A stretch of 64,000 bases of DNA from Methanolobus chelungpuianus (GTDB taxonomy: Archaea > Halobacteriota > Methanosarcinia > Methanosarcinales > Methanosarcinaceae), in assembly GCF_024500045.1 (NCBI RefSeq), contig NZ_JTEO01000002.1, forward strand, positions 434,001 to 498,000. Direction: 5' to 3'. This document shows, piece after piece, positions 10,460 to 19,282 of the stretch (the stretch's first letter is position 1; each line of letters starts with the position of its first letter). The position numbers and the translations under genes were made by a program. The notes below the pieces were generated by a model. The model saw nothing but the letters and a program-made list of their open reading frames with translations, searched no databases and was not told where the DNA came from.

Positions 10460-11682
10460 CCCTTGATTACTCCTACACCAATGAGGCGCCATCGGGAGCC
10501 GACACGCCTGCTGATGGCCACTGTTGATCCTATCTCTGCGCAGACAGGCCTCTTGAGCTTTACCTCTGCGATGTCCTTCCTTGCGCTGGTTACTGTTCCT
10601 ACGGTGGTCGCAGTGCCCACATTGAGCATCAGTGGCTCGCTGGTCTTTATCGGGCCGATCTTTTCCTCGTCGGTGACACCTACAACCCTGTCAAGCAGTT
10701 GCAGATCAAGTGCAAAGGACTCATGCGTTGGCGGCAGTGTTCCGGGTATGCCTGCAACCTGCCCTGTAAGTGAGTCGCTCTTGGTAAGAGTGGGATCAAG
10801 ACTTGTCCCGACCGCAAGAAGACCTCCTGGAGTAGCCTCTTTCACATTTTCCTTGCCGGCAACTATACGCGTTATCTTGGTCCTTACCGGCTTCCACCTG
10901 GTGGTTCCCTCACTCTCTATCTTGATACCCGGACATATCTCCAGCTCGTCACCTGGATGCAGGACTCCTTCTGTAAGGGTGCCGCCTATGACTCCTCCTG
11001 AGATGTTCGCGATGGCTGTTCCCGGCTTGTTGATATCGAACGACCTTGCAATAAGCATGTGGGCAGGCTTATCCTGTTTGTGGACCGGAGTGGGTATCAT
11101 TTCCTCCATTGCCTGGATAAGGGCATCGATATTGGTGTTCTGCTGTGCAGAGATAGGGACAATGGGTGCGTTCTCAGCTACCGTGCCCTTCACGAACTTC
11201 TTGATCTGGTGATAGTGCTCTATAAGTTGCTCCCTGGAGACCAGGTCTATTTTGTTCTGCACGATTACCAGGTTCTTGATGCCGATGATATTGATCGCCA
11301 TCAGGTGCTCCTTTGTCTGCGGCTGCGGACAGGGCTCGTTTGCCGCGATGACAAGTATGGCTCCGTCCATGATAGCTGCTCCTGAAAGCATAGTTGCCAT
11401 CAGCGTTTCGTGTCCCGGGGCATCCACAAAAGAAACTGTCCTTAATTCCTCGGATGGTTCTCCGCATCCCTCGCACCTGTCCGAGACTGTGTAGCACTGG
11501 GGCTCAGGGCAGTTAGGGCATTTCCTGAAAGTGGTATCTGCATATCCAAGGCGGATAGATATGCCGCGCTTCATCTCTTCGCTGTGCGTATCTGTCCATA
11601 CACCGGACAACGCGCTTACAAGTGTGGTTTTTCCATGGTCGACATGACCCACCATGCCGATATTAACACAAGGTTGACTCAA
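10456..11682 (-). CDS. eif2g: Translation initiation factor aIF2 subunit gamma
   Basis: A 408-residue GTPase that carries initiator tRNA to the ribosome with the alpha and beta subunits. GTPase motifs are GHVDHGKTT (about residue 10), DAPGHE, QNKIDL and ISAQ. A zinc knuckle (CPNC ... CEGCG) lies between the P-loop and DAPGHE, as in the family. The start codon is a TTG at 11682 ([12 protein letters not shown]), with GGGAGG about 11 bases upstream. It is the first gene of the operon and overlaps the PIN gene start by four bases. Confidence 0.96.
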   Translation of the reverse strand: MSQPCVNIGMVGHVDHGKTTLVSALSGVWTDTHSEEMKRGISIRLGYADTTFRKCPNCPEPQCYTVSDRCEGCGEPSEELRTVSFVDAPGHETLMATMLSGAAIMDGAILVIAANEPCPQPQTKEHLMAINIIGIKNLVIVQNKIDLVSREQLIEHYHQIKKFVKGTVAENAPIVPISAQQNTNIDALIQAMEEMIPTPVHKQDKPAHMLIARSFDINKPGTAIANISGGVIGGTLTEGVLHPGDELEICPGIKIESEGTTRWKPVRTKITRIVAGKENVKEATPGGLLAVGTSLDPTLTKSDSLTGQVAGIPGTLPPTHESFALDLQLLDRVVGVTDEEKIGPIKTSEPLMLNVGTATTVGTVTSARKDIAEVKLKRPVCAEIGSTVAISRRVGSRWRLIGVGVIKG

Positions 11683-11781
11683 TTTTTAAATTCCCTCCCG
11701 GTTGGGTATAAGGTCTCAAAGCATAAAATTACGGATGATCTGATCGACTGTAATTTAGGTTTGTGGTATCATTTCATTTAT

Positions 11782-11793
11782 GCTATTTAAATG
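11782..11793 (-). promoter_or_regulatory. TATA box for the aIF2-gamma operon
   Basis: The minus strand reads CATTTAAATAGC, a good archaeal TATA element. The expected start near 11758-11762 would leave a leader of about 78 bases before the TTG start. No other obvious structure is seen between 11794 and 11962. Confidence 0.45.
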
Positions 11794-11962
11794 ATTTCTA
11801 CCATCTCAAAATACATCTGTTTCTATCCAGGGTCCTGAAATCCTTCTCCCTATTATTTTTATCATGTATATAACTTACTGTGGCAAAATCCGGCATAACT
11901 GCAGCCAATCCATCCTTCCGGCATGATGGCTTCATGTTCGGGATCTGACTACAGAGGAAGGT

Positions 11963-12241
11963 TCAGACTGCAAGGTCAAGAGCACCGCAGGGCACCTCAT
12001 CCCTCTGGAATATCTTCTCTATCTTGATCCCGCAGGAATTATCCTGAAACTCATGGGTTCAAGGGAGATGTTAGTGCAGCGCATTTTCGGACGTATAGTT
12101 GCCGCAGCCCTTTCCAAGGAACCCTGTTCCGTTTCCAAGCCGGGAGGTCCCCTGACCAGAAGCCCGTGACCTGCCGGGATAACCACTCTCGAATAGCCGG
12201 TCAAGCTCTGCAATTCCTGTGGGGATTCTTTTGAAGGGCAT
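11963..12241 (-). pseudogene. Decayed KaiC/RecA-like ATPase fragment
   Basis: This fills most of the 676-base gap between aIF2-gamma and purP. From an ATG at 12241 the minus strand reads MPFKRIPTGIAELDRLFESG, the typical N-terminus of archaeal KaiC-like ATPases. After about 24 codons the similarity jumps to another frame (GHGLLVRGPPGLETE), where a Walker A of the form GPPGTGKT would be expected but is degraded. CTNISLEP, resembling the family's YISLEE, follows, then a TAG at about 12019. Beyond it the frame KIEKIFQRDEVPCGALDLAV ends at 11963, resembling a family C-terminus. It has a frameshift, a damaged P-loop and a large internal deletion, so it cannot be functional. Confidence 0.7.
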
Positions 12242-12359
12242 TGCTCATTTATATAAGCACAAATATATAATTTGATATGAATATTGCAATTTTCTACACT
12301 ACCAGATGGCATAGATATCAGAACAGCAGCTGCAAAAATAGGATTGACCTGAGCGGGGC

Positions 12360-13517
12360 TCAGGTGATTATCTTATCAAGCTGACCGGTCTCTATTGCCC
12401 TTCTGACCTCAAGGGCCAGGCGTCTGCCGGTGCTCATGGGCTTGCGCCAGGTGGTATTACCATAAGGGTGTCCAACTGACATGTGCACATTGGTGCCGCC
12501 TCCGACCCTTGGAGCGACGTCATATATGTAGAAATTGAGATCCTTGTCCACGCAGGTCTGCAGGCAGAAGGGACCTATCACACCGGGGTCGTAATGCTTC
12601 TTTGCAGCCTCGATGTATTTCTCCGCAAGGGCGAACGCCTCCTCCAACAGTGATTCCCGGAGTGTTGCGGAATTGTGGCCGCAAACCGTGTACTCAGGTG
12701 TGAGCTGGTGCGGTGCAAGCGTCATTTGCTGCGGAGCAGGCAGCCTTACGTGCCCGTCCAGACTGGTCTCGAACCTCCAGTCTACTCCAAGCAACTCTAT
12801 GTTGCTCATCTCCGACTCAAGGGGTGAGTAGAACATGTCCAGGTTGAACACGGGCCCGATAATATATCTCTCTATCCTTGCATGCTCGAGGGCTTCCTGT
12901 GTGATCACTCCCTGCTTCAGCAGGGCTTGGGACTTTTCAAGATACTGCTCATAGGTCCCTGCCGTGAAGAATCCCCTTTCCAGTTTCTTGACAGCATGGG
13001 GAAGCTTGACCATCACAAGCTCATCGATATCCTGCGGGTCCTTAATCCTCTCAGGGAAGGGAAGCCCGGCCTTCTCAAGCAGCCAGTAGTAGTCCCTGTC
13101 GATACCTCTCTCCTCACTTCTGAGCATGTTCCTGCTACCTACGAGCGGGACGCGGAACTCATTCTCGATATCATCAATGCCGCAGTAGGACGTGAATGAG
13201 CGGTTCGGGATGAAAAGCACGTTGTTATCAACCAGTTTCTGCTGGTTCTCAGGACTTATCACTTCATTGAACTTCTTCAGGCACACAGACTCGTCCACTA
13301 TCCCGCGGACAGCTTTTCCTTCAGCATCTCTCTGGGACCTGAAATACTTTGTATAGGTCTTGTCACGTCCCTGCTGGCAGACCGCAAAGGTCCTGAAGCC
13401 CTCCTCGATGGCACCGTCAAAGATGTCCAGCGCGGAATGTGAGGCAACGGAGCCTATCTTGATATTGTCGGTATCATAACCTTCTATTATCTCTATGATA
13501 TCTTTCCTGTTGATCAT
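12360..13517 (-). CDS. purP: FAICAR synthetase PurP (formate- and ATP-dependent AICAR formylation)
   Basis: A 385-residue ATP-grasp enzyme that formylates AICAR with free formate and ATP, replacing the folate-dependent PurH step in many archaea. Family segments include IGSVASHSALDIFDGA near the start and VAPRVGGGTNVHMSVGHPYG near the end. The ATG at 13517 (MINRKDIIEIIEGYDTD) is favoured by a GAGG about 10 bases upstream; an upstream in-frame start would add eight residues. It is monocistronic, with its own upstream region containing a tandem direct repeat. Confidence 0.94.
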   Translation of the reverse strand: MINRKDIIEIIEGYDTDNIKIGSVASHSALDIFDGAIEEGFRTFAVCQQGRDKTYTKYFRSQRDAEGKAVRGIVDESVCLKKFNEVISPENQQKLVDNNVLFIPNRSFTSYCGIDDIENEFRVPLVGSRNMLRSEERGIDRDYYWLLEKAGLPFPERIKDPQDIDELVMVKLPHAVKKLERGFFTAGTYEQYLEKSQALLKQGVITQEALEHARIERYIIGPVFNLDMFYSPLESEMSNIELLGVDWRFETSLDGHVRLPAPQQMTLAPHQLTPEYTVCGHNSATLRESLLEEAFALAEKYIEAAKKHYDPGVIGPFCLQTCVDKDLNFYIYDVAPRVGGGTNVHMSVGHPYGNTTWRKPMSTGRRLALEVRRAIETGQLDKIIT

Positions 13518-13571
13518 GTTTAGCCTCGGTTTTCTCCGCAAATGTTCTTGACATTTATAAATCTGTTCACA

Positions 13572-13597
13572 TTATCAATCGCAGTTATCAATTGCAA
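13572..13597. repeat. Adjacent 13-base direct repeats upstream of purP
   Basis: TTATCAATCGCAG is followed immediately by TTATCAATTGCAA, matching at 11 of 13 positions. The pair lies 55-80 bases before the purP start, near where a promoter or regulator site is expected. Function is unknown. Confidence 0.5.
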
Positions 13598-13643
13598 TTC
13601 TAAATCGTATGTATTGTTGTCCTGCCAAATGCTTAAGTTCTTC

Positions 13644-14249
13644 TTATGCGCCTGAGACCAGGTACATTATCACCGGTGTTATGAATGTCTCGATAAGTGC
13701 TGCAAGGAAGATCAGGGGTACCATCCAGTAGAAGAAGAACTTCATCCCTTTCAGGAACTCCTGTTTTATATCCGAAGGCTTTCCGGCAATTGCGCGTAAT
13801 ACTTCAAACCCTATCCTCATACCTATCGAAGTTGAAAGAAGCAGTAAGGGTATCTCGATTATTCCATGCGGGACAAGTCCTGCTATAATAAAGGCAAGTC
13901 CATTGTCGATAAGCAGCATCCTCACTATAGTACCTATTATGAATCCGTTGAATACCAGCACCAGGAAGGGCACAATACCCAGCACTATCCCGAACAGCAC
14001 GGCGATGAACATTGCTATGGTATTATTGATGAAGATGAGAAGCATGATCTCCAGGGGTGAGAGGCCTTCAAGCATCTGTACAAGCTCCTCAAGACCGGAC
14101 ACCGATTGCATTGCAAGTTCGGGGTAGAGCCCGTAAGCTATATAGCCTGCTGCAATGGACAGGGCAAAAACGAGCGTGCTGAGCATTATATATGGCTTTA
14201 GCTGATTAAGGAATATCTTTAGTTCTTCTCTTCTTTCAGTGCTAAACAT
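13644..14249 (-). CDS. Stage II sporulation protein M (SpoIIM/DUF95) family membrane protein
   Basis: A 201-residue integral membrane protein with about five hydrophobic segments. The family core, FINNTIAMFIAVLFGIVLGI followed by NGFIIGTI and GLVPHGIIEIPLLLLSTSIG, is clear. Archaeal members occur in non-sporulating organisms and their function is unknown; an envelope role is only inferred. It lies four bases after the DUF63 gene on the same strand, so the two are probably co-transcribed. Confidence 0.85.
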   Translation of the reverse strand: MFSTERREELKIFLNQLKPYIMLSTLVFALSIAAGYIAYGLYPELAMQSVSGLEELVQMLEGLSPLEIMLLIFINNTIAMFIAVLFGIVLGIVPFLVLVFNGFIIGTIVRMLLIDNGLAFIIAGLVPHGIIEIPLLLLSTSIGMRIGFEVLRAIAGKPSDIKQEFLKGMKFFFYWMVPLIFLAALIETFITPVIMYLVSGA

Positions 14250-14253
14250 TCTG

Positions 14254-15093
14254 TTACACTCCCAACATCATCCTGATGGTGTTCCTGCAGGCAGGTGCCA
14301 GTCCCAGCATGATTATTACCAGTTTGAGGAAGGTCTTCAGGGTCTTTGAATCCTCATCTTCCTCGAACTGTGTATCAAGTATATATATTACTGGCAGGAA
14401 GATTAAAAGTTTTAGGGGATACATCACAAGTGCCGTGCCTGTCAGGTCAATGAGCAAAGCAGGCACAACGTGTTTTTCATAATACCCAAGGAAGTCCACT
14501 CCTGCGAAAGTGGATGAAGCATCCAGCAGGTGTACTCCGAGTATGGAGAGATTGAGCCTGTTAGTGAATATTTCGCTCCCCGATCGACGGAATATCAGGT
14601 ATATGAGATACAAGAGTACGCCGGCAGAAGCAATAACAAATATGGGGACCCATGGTCTCACGATATCTTCAAGATAAAGCAGGTAGGCTATGTTGACAAC
14701 GAACCATGCTGACCCGAGTAATGCGAACACGGTCTCAAAGCCCTTATTTGCGGCCTTGCTCACCACTTTTGCAATGATGAGGAAGATCACCGTTATAAGG
14801 AATACCAGGAAATAGATGTTTGGAGTTATAAACAGATAACTGATTGGCGGTTCAAGCACGCCGGTATCCTCTATTACCCTGAGCGATGAACCTGCCAGTA
14901 TGAAAGGGATCACTGACGCTGTCAGCCTGTCAGTGATATTGACATTCATTTTCCTTAGCAGTTTGACAATTCCGAATATGCATATTCCTAGTATGATTGC
15001 CCAGGTAACAGTGTTAACAATATTGTAGCCACTGTCATGCAGTATGGGGTCGATGTAATATTCATTGATTAGCTGGCTTATTTTATCTATCAT
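14254..15093 (-). CDS. DUF63 family membrane protein
   Basis: A 279-residue polytopic membrane protein with about seven hydrophobic stretches. Family landmarks are FILAGSSLRVIEDTG, LDASSTFAGVDFLGYYEKHV and LAPACRNTIRMMLGV. The ATG at 15093 is chosen; a GTG three codons upstream is also possible and neither has a strong ribosome-binding site. It is the first gene of a two-gene unit with the SpoIIM-like gene and diverges from egsA. Function is unknown. Confidence 0.82.
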   Translation of the reverse strand: MIDKISQLINEYYIDPILHDSGYNIVNTVTWAIILGICIFGIVKLLRKMNVNITDRLTASVIPFILAGSSLRVIEDTGVLEPPISYLFITPNIYFLVFLITVIFLIIAKVVSKAANKGFETVFALLGSAWFVVNIAYLLYLEDIVRPWVPIFVIASAGVLLYLIYLIFRRSGSEIFTNRLNLSILGVHLLDASSTFAGVDFLGYYEKHVVPALLIDLTGTALVMYPLKLLIFLPVIYILDTQFEEDEDSKTLKTFLKLVIIMLGLAPACRNTIRMMLGV

Positions 15094-15118
15094 TGGAACC
15101 ACTTGTAATCACAGCAGC

Positions 15119-15185
15119 AGGATAATATAGGAATATCCTAATACAACAAATGTTTAATAGTTTATGGGAAAACTCCTGATAGGAG
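15119..15185. promoter_or_regulatory. Two short inverted repeats between divergent DUF63 and egsA genes
   Basis: TAGGA-ATA-TCCTA (15128-15140) and CTCCT-GAT-AGGAG (15173-15185) lie in the 187-base divergent intergenic region. Both have five-base arms and three-base centres and share the core TCCT/AGGA, as expected for half-sites of one regulator. No regulator is encoded nearby, so this is inference. Confidence 0.35.
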
Positions 15186-15280
15186 ATCTATAGTGCTTTA
15201 GATTCTGAAAGCAACATATAATAACTTATAGTCGAATTTACTACCTTTAACTCTAACCAGCAGGTATAGAATTGATCCCC

Positions 15281-16339
15281 ATGCAAGATGGAATGAAAAA
15301 ATGGATGCAGCTCCCCCGGGATGTGCTGGTCGGCCACGACGTCATATACGATATAAAAGACGTCTGCAGAGATCTCAAAATGGGAAAGGATCCTCTGATA
15401 GTCACAGGCTGTACTACGAAAAAGATAGCCGGAGATATTGTTTTCGATCAGCTGAGCGATTGCGGTCAGAATGTCCGGATGGTGGTATCAGCAGAGGCTT
15501 CCATGGATGAGGTCGACAGGATAAAGGCCGAGGCACTTGAACATAACTCATCTTACCTTCTGGGCGTTGGCAGTGGGAAGTCTATAGATGTCGCAAAGCT
15601 TGCTGCCACACAGCTGGATGTTCCTTTCATGAGTGTTCCAACCGCCGCTTCCCATGACGGCATAGTGTCATCGAGAGCCTCTATACGCTGCAACGGGAAG
15701 ACAAGCTCCATCGAGGCAAACGCTCCCATGGCCGTGGTGGCTGATACGGCTGTCATATCAAAGGCCCCTTACCGCCTGCTGGCTGCTGGGTGCGGGGATA
15801 TCATATCGAATTATACCGCTGTCAGGGACTGGGAACTTGCGCACAGGTTGACGAACGAGCCTTTCAGTGAGTATGCAGCAGCCCTATCAAGGATGACCGC
15901 CAAAATACTCATCGACTCGGCTGATTCGATCAAACCTGACCTTGAGAGCTCTGTGAGGATGGTCGTCAAGGCGCTTGTATCCAGCGGGGTCGCCATGAGC
16001 ATTGCAGGCTCCTCAAGGCCGGCTTCGGGCTCGGAGCACATGTTCAGCCATGCGCTGGATATGGTCTCTCCAAGGCATGCCCTGCATGGTGAGCAATGCG
16101 GTGTGGGTACGATCATGATGATGTACCTGCACGGGGGCGACTGGAAAAAGATAAAGGAGTGCCTTGAAGTGATAGGGGCTCCCACAACGGCTGAACAGCT
16201 GGGTATTGAAGATAGGTATATATTAGAGGCGCTTCTAGTTGCACATACTATCCGCCCGGAAAGATATACCATACTCGGGACGGGTCTCACACCTGCAGCC
16301 GCTGAAAAAGTAGCACGCATAACTAAAGTAATCTCATGA
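15281..16339 (+). CDS. egsA: sn-glycerol-1-phosphate dehydrogenase (NAD(P)+)
   Basis: A 352-residue enzyme that reduces dihydroxyacetone phosphate to sn-glycerol-1-phosphate, the backbone of archaeal ether lipids. Recognisable features are the nucleotide-binding [15 protein letters not shown], the substrate region [16 protein letters not shown] and metal ligands in [20 protein letters not shown] and [12 protein letters not shown]. The ATG at 15281 is preferred to a TTG nine bases earlier. The next gene (UPF0179) begins 20 bases after its stop. Confidence 0.95.
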   Translation: MQDGMKKWMQLPRDVLVGHDVIYDIKDVCRDLKMGKDPLIVTGCTTKKIAGDIVFDQLSDCGQNVRMVVSAEASMDEVDRIKAEALEHNSSYLLGVGSGKSIDVAKLAATQLDVPFMSVPTAASHDGIVSSRASIRCNGKTSSIEANAPMAVVADTAVISKAPYRLLAAGCGDIISNYTAVRDWELAHRLTNEPFSEYAAALSRMTAKILIDSADSIKPDLESSVRMVVKALVSSGVAMSIAGSSRPASGSEHMFSHALDMVSPRHALHGEQCGVGTIMMMYLHGGDWKKIKECLEVIGAPTTAEQLGIEDRYILEALLVAHTIRPERYTILGTGLTPAAAEKVARITKVIS

Positions 16340-16359
16340 TCAATCTTTCAGGTGACTAT

Positions 16360-16806
16360 ATGACCGATACCGATACTACGATAACCCTTGTTGGCTCAAG
16401 GCTCGCAAAAGAAGGAGAGGATTTCATGTTCCTTGGCGAGTCACGTGAGTGCCAAAAATGCAAACTCAAAAGGACCTGCCTGAATCTCGAACCCGGAAGG
16501 AAGTACCGGGTCGTGAAGATAAGGAGTGATACTGTACATGAGTGTTTCATACACGATTCCGGTGTCATTGCCGTAGAGGTTGTATCTTCTCCCATAGTGG
16601 CTGCCATCGACTCCAAAAAGGCCATCGCAGGTGCCAGGATCAGCTATGAGCATCCGAAATGCAGCAGCTTTGATGACCGTCTCTATGATCTGATAAACCC
16701 TGAAGGTATCAATAATGGTGATAAGTGTACAGTGGCTAAGGTTCTTGAGAGCATAGACGAGGGACTTTCGGGCTGCTCACTAAAGAAGGTTGAACTTAAG
16801 TTATAA
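16360..16806 (+). CDS. UPF0179 family protein
   Basis: A 148-residue protein of a family found mainly in euryarchaea, with no assigned function. It carries a four-Cys cluster region (CQKCKLKRTCLNLEPG) that could bind a metal or iron-sulfur cluster, and two later cysteines (KCSSFD, SGCSLKK). The start at 16360 is chosen because GGTGA lies just upstream; an ATG at 16336 is in frame. It is probably co-transcribed with egsA. Confidence 0.85.
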   Translation: MTDTDTTITLVGSRLAKEGEDFMFLGESRECQKCKLKRTCLNLEPGRKYRVVKIRSDTVHECFIHDSGVIAVEVVSSPIVAAIDSKKAIAGARISYEHPKCSSFDDRLYDLINPEGINNGDKCTVAKVLESIDEGLSGCSLKKVELKL

Positions 16807-16813
16807 TCACGCG

Positions 16814-16826
16814 AAAATATATTTAT
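16814..16826 (+). promoter_or_regulatory. TATA box for the DUF2150 gene
   Basis: AAAATATATTTAT lies about 70 bases upstream of the ATG at 16892. Transcription would start near 16846, leaving a leader that includes a GAGGT ribosome-binding site (16881-16885). Confidence 0.55.
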
Positions 16827-16891
16827 CACAAAAAATCGTAGTAGTAGCGTAAACAAAGAAAAGGTGAATAATTCAAGATTGAGGTAAGCAA

Positions 16892-17515
16892 ATGTCTGGT
16901 AGGGAAGATGAAGTCTTTCATCATGATTTTTATACTGAGGAACGCTGGAAGAACTGGCTGAACCAGGTCAAGGAAAGCAATTTCAAGTTTGATGAGTCCG
17001 CAGAGCCACAGGGAAAAGAGGGAGCTATTTTTGTCAACATGGAAGATGACATTATTCTTGCCTGCCTGAAGATAATCGCAAAGCATGACAGGAACCAGCT
17101 CTCTTCAGATGCTGCCCTTGATATGCTCTCTAGGGTGAGGGATATAGCTCTTGCCGAAATAGATCCTATATCCGAGGATGCGGACCTTATGATCGATTCG
17201 CTCCAGACCTCCCTTATGGGCAGTTTTGCGGCATGTGAGTGCTATCTGCGTAAGGAATACGATGAAAAGGACGACATTAACGACCTTGTAAAAGTTGCTC
17301 TTGAAGCCGAGGCATCGGATGATATAGAAATATCCCTTGCCACAGTGGCTGAGATAGGAGCGCTCATCCTGAGCGGCAAGGAACTGTCCGAGAAGACCAT
17401 GGAGGATATACCCTACGGCCTTGTGGCGGAATGGCTCGATGGCATAGAATCCATAGCAGCCGCGATGGTGGGCTCCGACAGTTATAAGGATGACGAAGAG
17501 GATGACGAAAGTTAA
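16892..17515 (+). CDS. DUF2150 family protein
   Basis: A 207-residue acidic soluble protein of a family restricted to methanogens and relatives, of unknown function. It begins MSGREDEVFHHDFYTEERWK, is mostly predicted helical, and ends in an Asp/Glu-rich tail (DDEEDDES). GAGGT precedes the ATG at good spacing. No catalytic motif is evident. It stands between UPF0179 and cfbE, with its own promoter. Confidence 0.75.
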   Translation: MSGREDEVFHHDFYTEERWKNWLNQVKESNFKFDESAEPQGKEGAIFVNMEDDIILACLKIIAKHDRNQLSSDAALDMLSRVRDIALAEIDPISEDADLMIDSLQTSLMGSFAACECYLRKEYDEKDDINDLVKVALEAEASDDIEISLATVAEIGALILSGKELSEKTMEDIPYGLVAEWLDGIESIAAAMVGSDSYKDDEEDDES

Positions 17516-17632
17516 TCCTCATACCCATATCTTTGATCCTTATCCTGTTCTGCTTTCCTGCTCTGACCGGTGGTACTTTCATTGTTCCTGTGCCGAGATA
17601 TTTTCTAGTACTTGTTTTTCCTGGCAGGCATC

Positions 17633-19042
17633 ATGACCCTGAAATCCTGCTTTTCTGGCACTTCTCCTTTGAACCGCAAGGTCGCAGTCCTTGATCTTAC
17701 GCATGCAGGAACTATCGTAGCCAGGAAACTGGCAGAACTGGGTCTTGATGTCACAGCTGTGGATGTCTATAATACAGTGTCAGAGGATGTCCTGCTTTCC
17801 ATGAGGCAGGATCTCTGTATAACCGTTTCCAAAAATCCTATTCCTGTCAATCCCTTCGGCCTTATAGTGAGCCCGGTCCACCTGGACCCCGGCTACCAGA
17901 TGCTTGTGGATGCGGGGGAGCAGGGCAAGGTGATCATCAGTCACCACCAGGCCGTCGGAATGGTCCTTTCCACGAGCAGAGTACTTGAAGGAGTTAAAGT
18001 CATAGAGGTCACCGGCTCCAAGGGCAAGACCAGCACTGCATCCCTTCTGGCGGACATGCTCTCAAGGAAAATGGCTGTAGTTCTGCACACTACCCGCGGC
18101 TTGGAGCTATGGGCTGATGGCAGGTCCCGGCTATTGCACCTTGGTCTGAGTATAGCACCAGGGAGCATCCTGCATGCCATTGACATAATGGGCTCCATGG
18201 ATATTCATCCGGACTGCTGCATCTTCGAGGTTTCTATAGGAGGGACCGGCTACGCTGATATCGGCGTGATAACCACCCTCGAGCCCGACTATGCCATCGC
18301 AAAATCCACCTCCAAGGCAAGCGATGCAAAGATCAGGATGCTTGACTATGGAAAAGAGGGTAGCGTCTTTTTCCTGAAATCCAATGACCGCAAGTCACTC
18401 GACAAAGCCAGGGAGCTCGGCAGGGAATTCTTCACATTCACGGATTCCTGCTCACATGATCCGCAGGCCGACCTGCAGCTCACTTTTGACGGGAAGGGCA
18501 TCACCTTGAGCACGGAGGAGGTGAGCCTGGCTGCTGAACTTGACCCCTCCTACAGCGCCTCATCCTATACGCTGGCCTTTGCGGCTGCCGGCGCTGTGGC
18601 GCTGCATATGGGAATATCTCAGGACTCTGTCAGGGATGTGATAGGAGGCTTTACCGGCCTTCAGGGCAGGATGCAGGAGAAGGATGTCAGTGGCAGGATT
18701 CTCATCGATAATTCCAATTCCGGAATGGATATCAAATCTGCCGAGCGGGCCCTTGACTACGGTCTCTCAAGGCTTGCCGGCGAAAACGCAGGAAAAGTGC
18801 TGATGGTGCTTGGCGAGGAAGCTGCACAGGTCTGTGAGGGTCTCCCTCCCGAAAAGGTGGCTGAGTTCATCGGAAGGCGCATTGGGGATATTGAACGCCT
18901 GATACTCATCGGGGAAAGGATGAAGGATATCAGGCATGAGAGGATAAGCCATGCTGCTCACCTGGAGGACGGACTCGGGCAATTGATTGGGATATCCGTG
19001 AAAGGTGATCTGGTGTTATCCTGTGTGAAATGCTTCAGGTAA
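17633..19042 (+). CDS. cfbE: Coenzyme F430 synthase (Mur-ligase family)
   Basis: A 469-residue Mur-ligase-like enzyme. In F430 biosynthesis CfbE uses ATP to activate a carboxyl of 15,17(3)-seco-F430-17(3)-acid and close the final carbocyclic ring. The ATP site is VTGSKGKTSTAS (about residues 126-137); the central-domain segments FEVSIGGTGYADIGVITTL and GRMQEKDVSGRILIDNSNSG fit the family. The ATG at 17633 was chosen over a TTG 21 bases upstream. It heads the cfb group; a 240-base gap with its own promoter signals separates it from cfbD. Confidence 0.9.
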   Translation: MTLKSCFSGTSPLNRKVAVLDLTHAGTIVARKLAELGLDVTAVDVYNTVSEDVLLSMRQDLCITVSKNPIPVNPFGLIVSPVHLDPGYQMLVDAGEQGKVIISHHQAVGMVLSTSRVLEGVKVIEVTGSKGKTSTASLLADMLSRKMAVVLHTTRGLELWADGRSRLLHLGLSIAPGSILHAIDIMGSMDIHPDCCIFEVSIGGTGYADIGVITTLEPDYAIAKSTSKASDAKIRMLDYGKEGSVFFLKSNDRKSLDKARELGREFFTFTDSCSHDPQADLQLTFDGKGITLSTEEVSLAAELDPSYSASSYTLAFAAAGAVALHMGISQDSVRDVIGGFTGLQGRMQEKDVSGRILIDNSNSGMDIKSAERALDYGLSRLAGENAGKVLMVLGEEAAQVCEGLPPEKVAEFIGRRIGDIERLILIGERMKDIRHERISHAAHLEDGLGQLIGISVKGDLVLSCVKCFR

Positions 19043-19208
19043 GTTAAGTCCTCTTTTGCAGGTCAGACCATATCAACAGGCTTTTATCTTGAGAACATTA
19101 TCGATATGGCATTCTTGCAGTGAACTTGCCAGGCAGGGATTCAAGATAAGGTTCCCTCCGATTTCTCTAGGGTAAGATGCTGTCAGCTTCAGAAAAATTG
19201 CCTAGACT

Positions 19209-19222
19209 TAAGTATACTATTT
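19209..19222 (+). promoter_or_regulatory. Probable promoter of cfbDCB
   Basis: In the 240-base gap between cfbE and cfbD the sequence TTAAGTATACTATT contains a TATA-like element. It predicts a start near 19236-19240 and a leader of about 45 bases. The rest of the gap shows no clear structure. Confidence 0.35.
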
Positions 19223-19282
19223 CACACTTATCCCGACAAAGTTATTAACACATTTCACTATTCATACTAATCAAAGCTGACA

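Noticed and set aside
11930-12170. Plus-strand frame reading AGHLIPLEYLLYLDPAGIIL
   Set aside because: It looked protein-like but has no start codon near its beginning. The minus strand explains the region better as a decayed KaiC-like ATPase.
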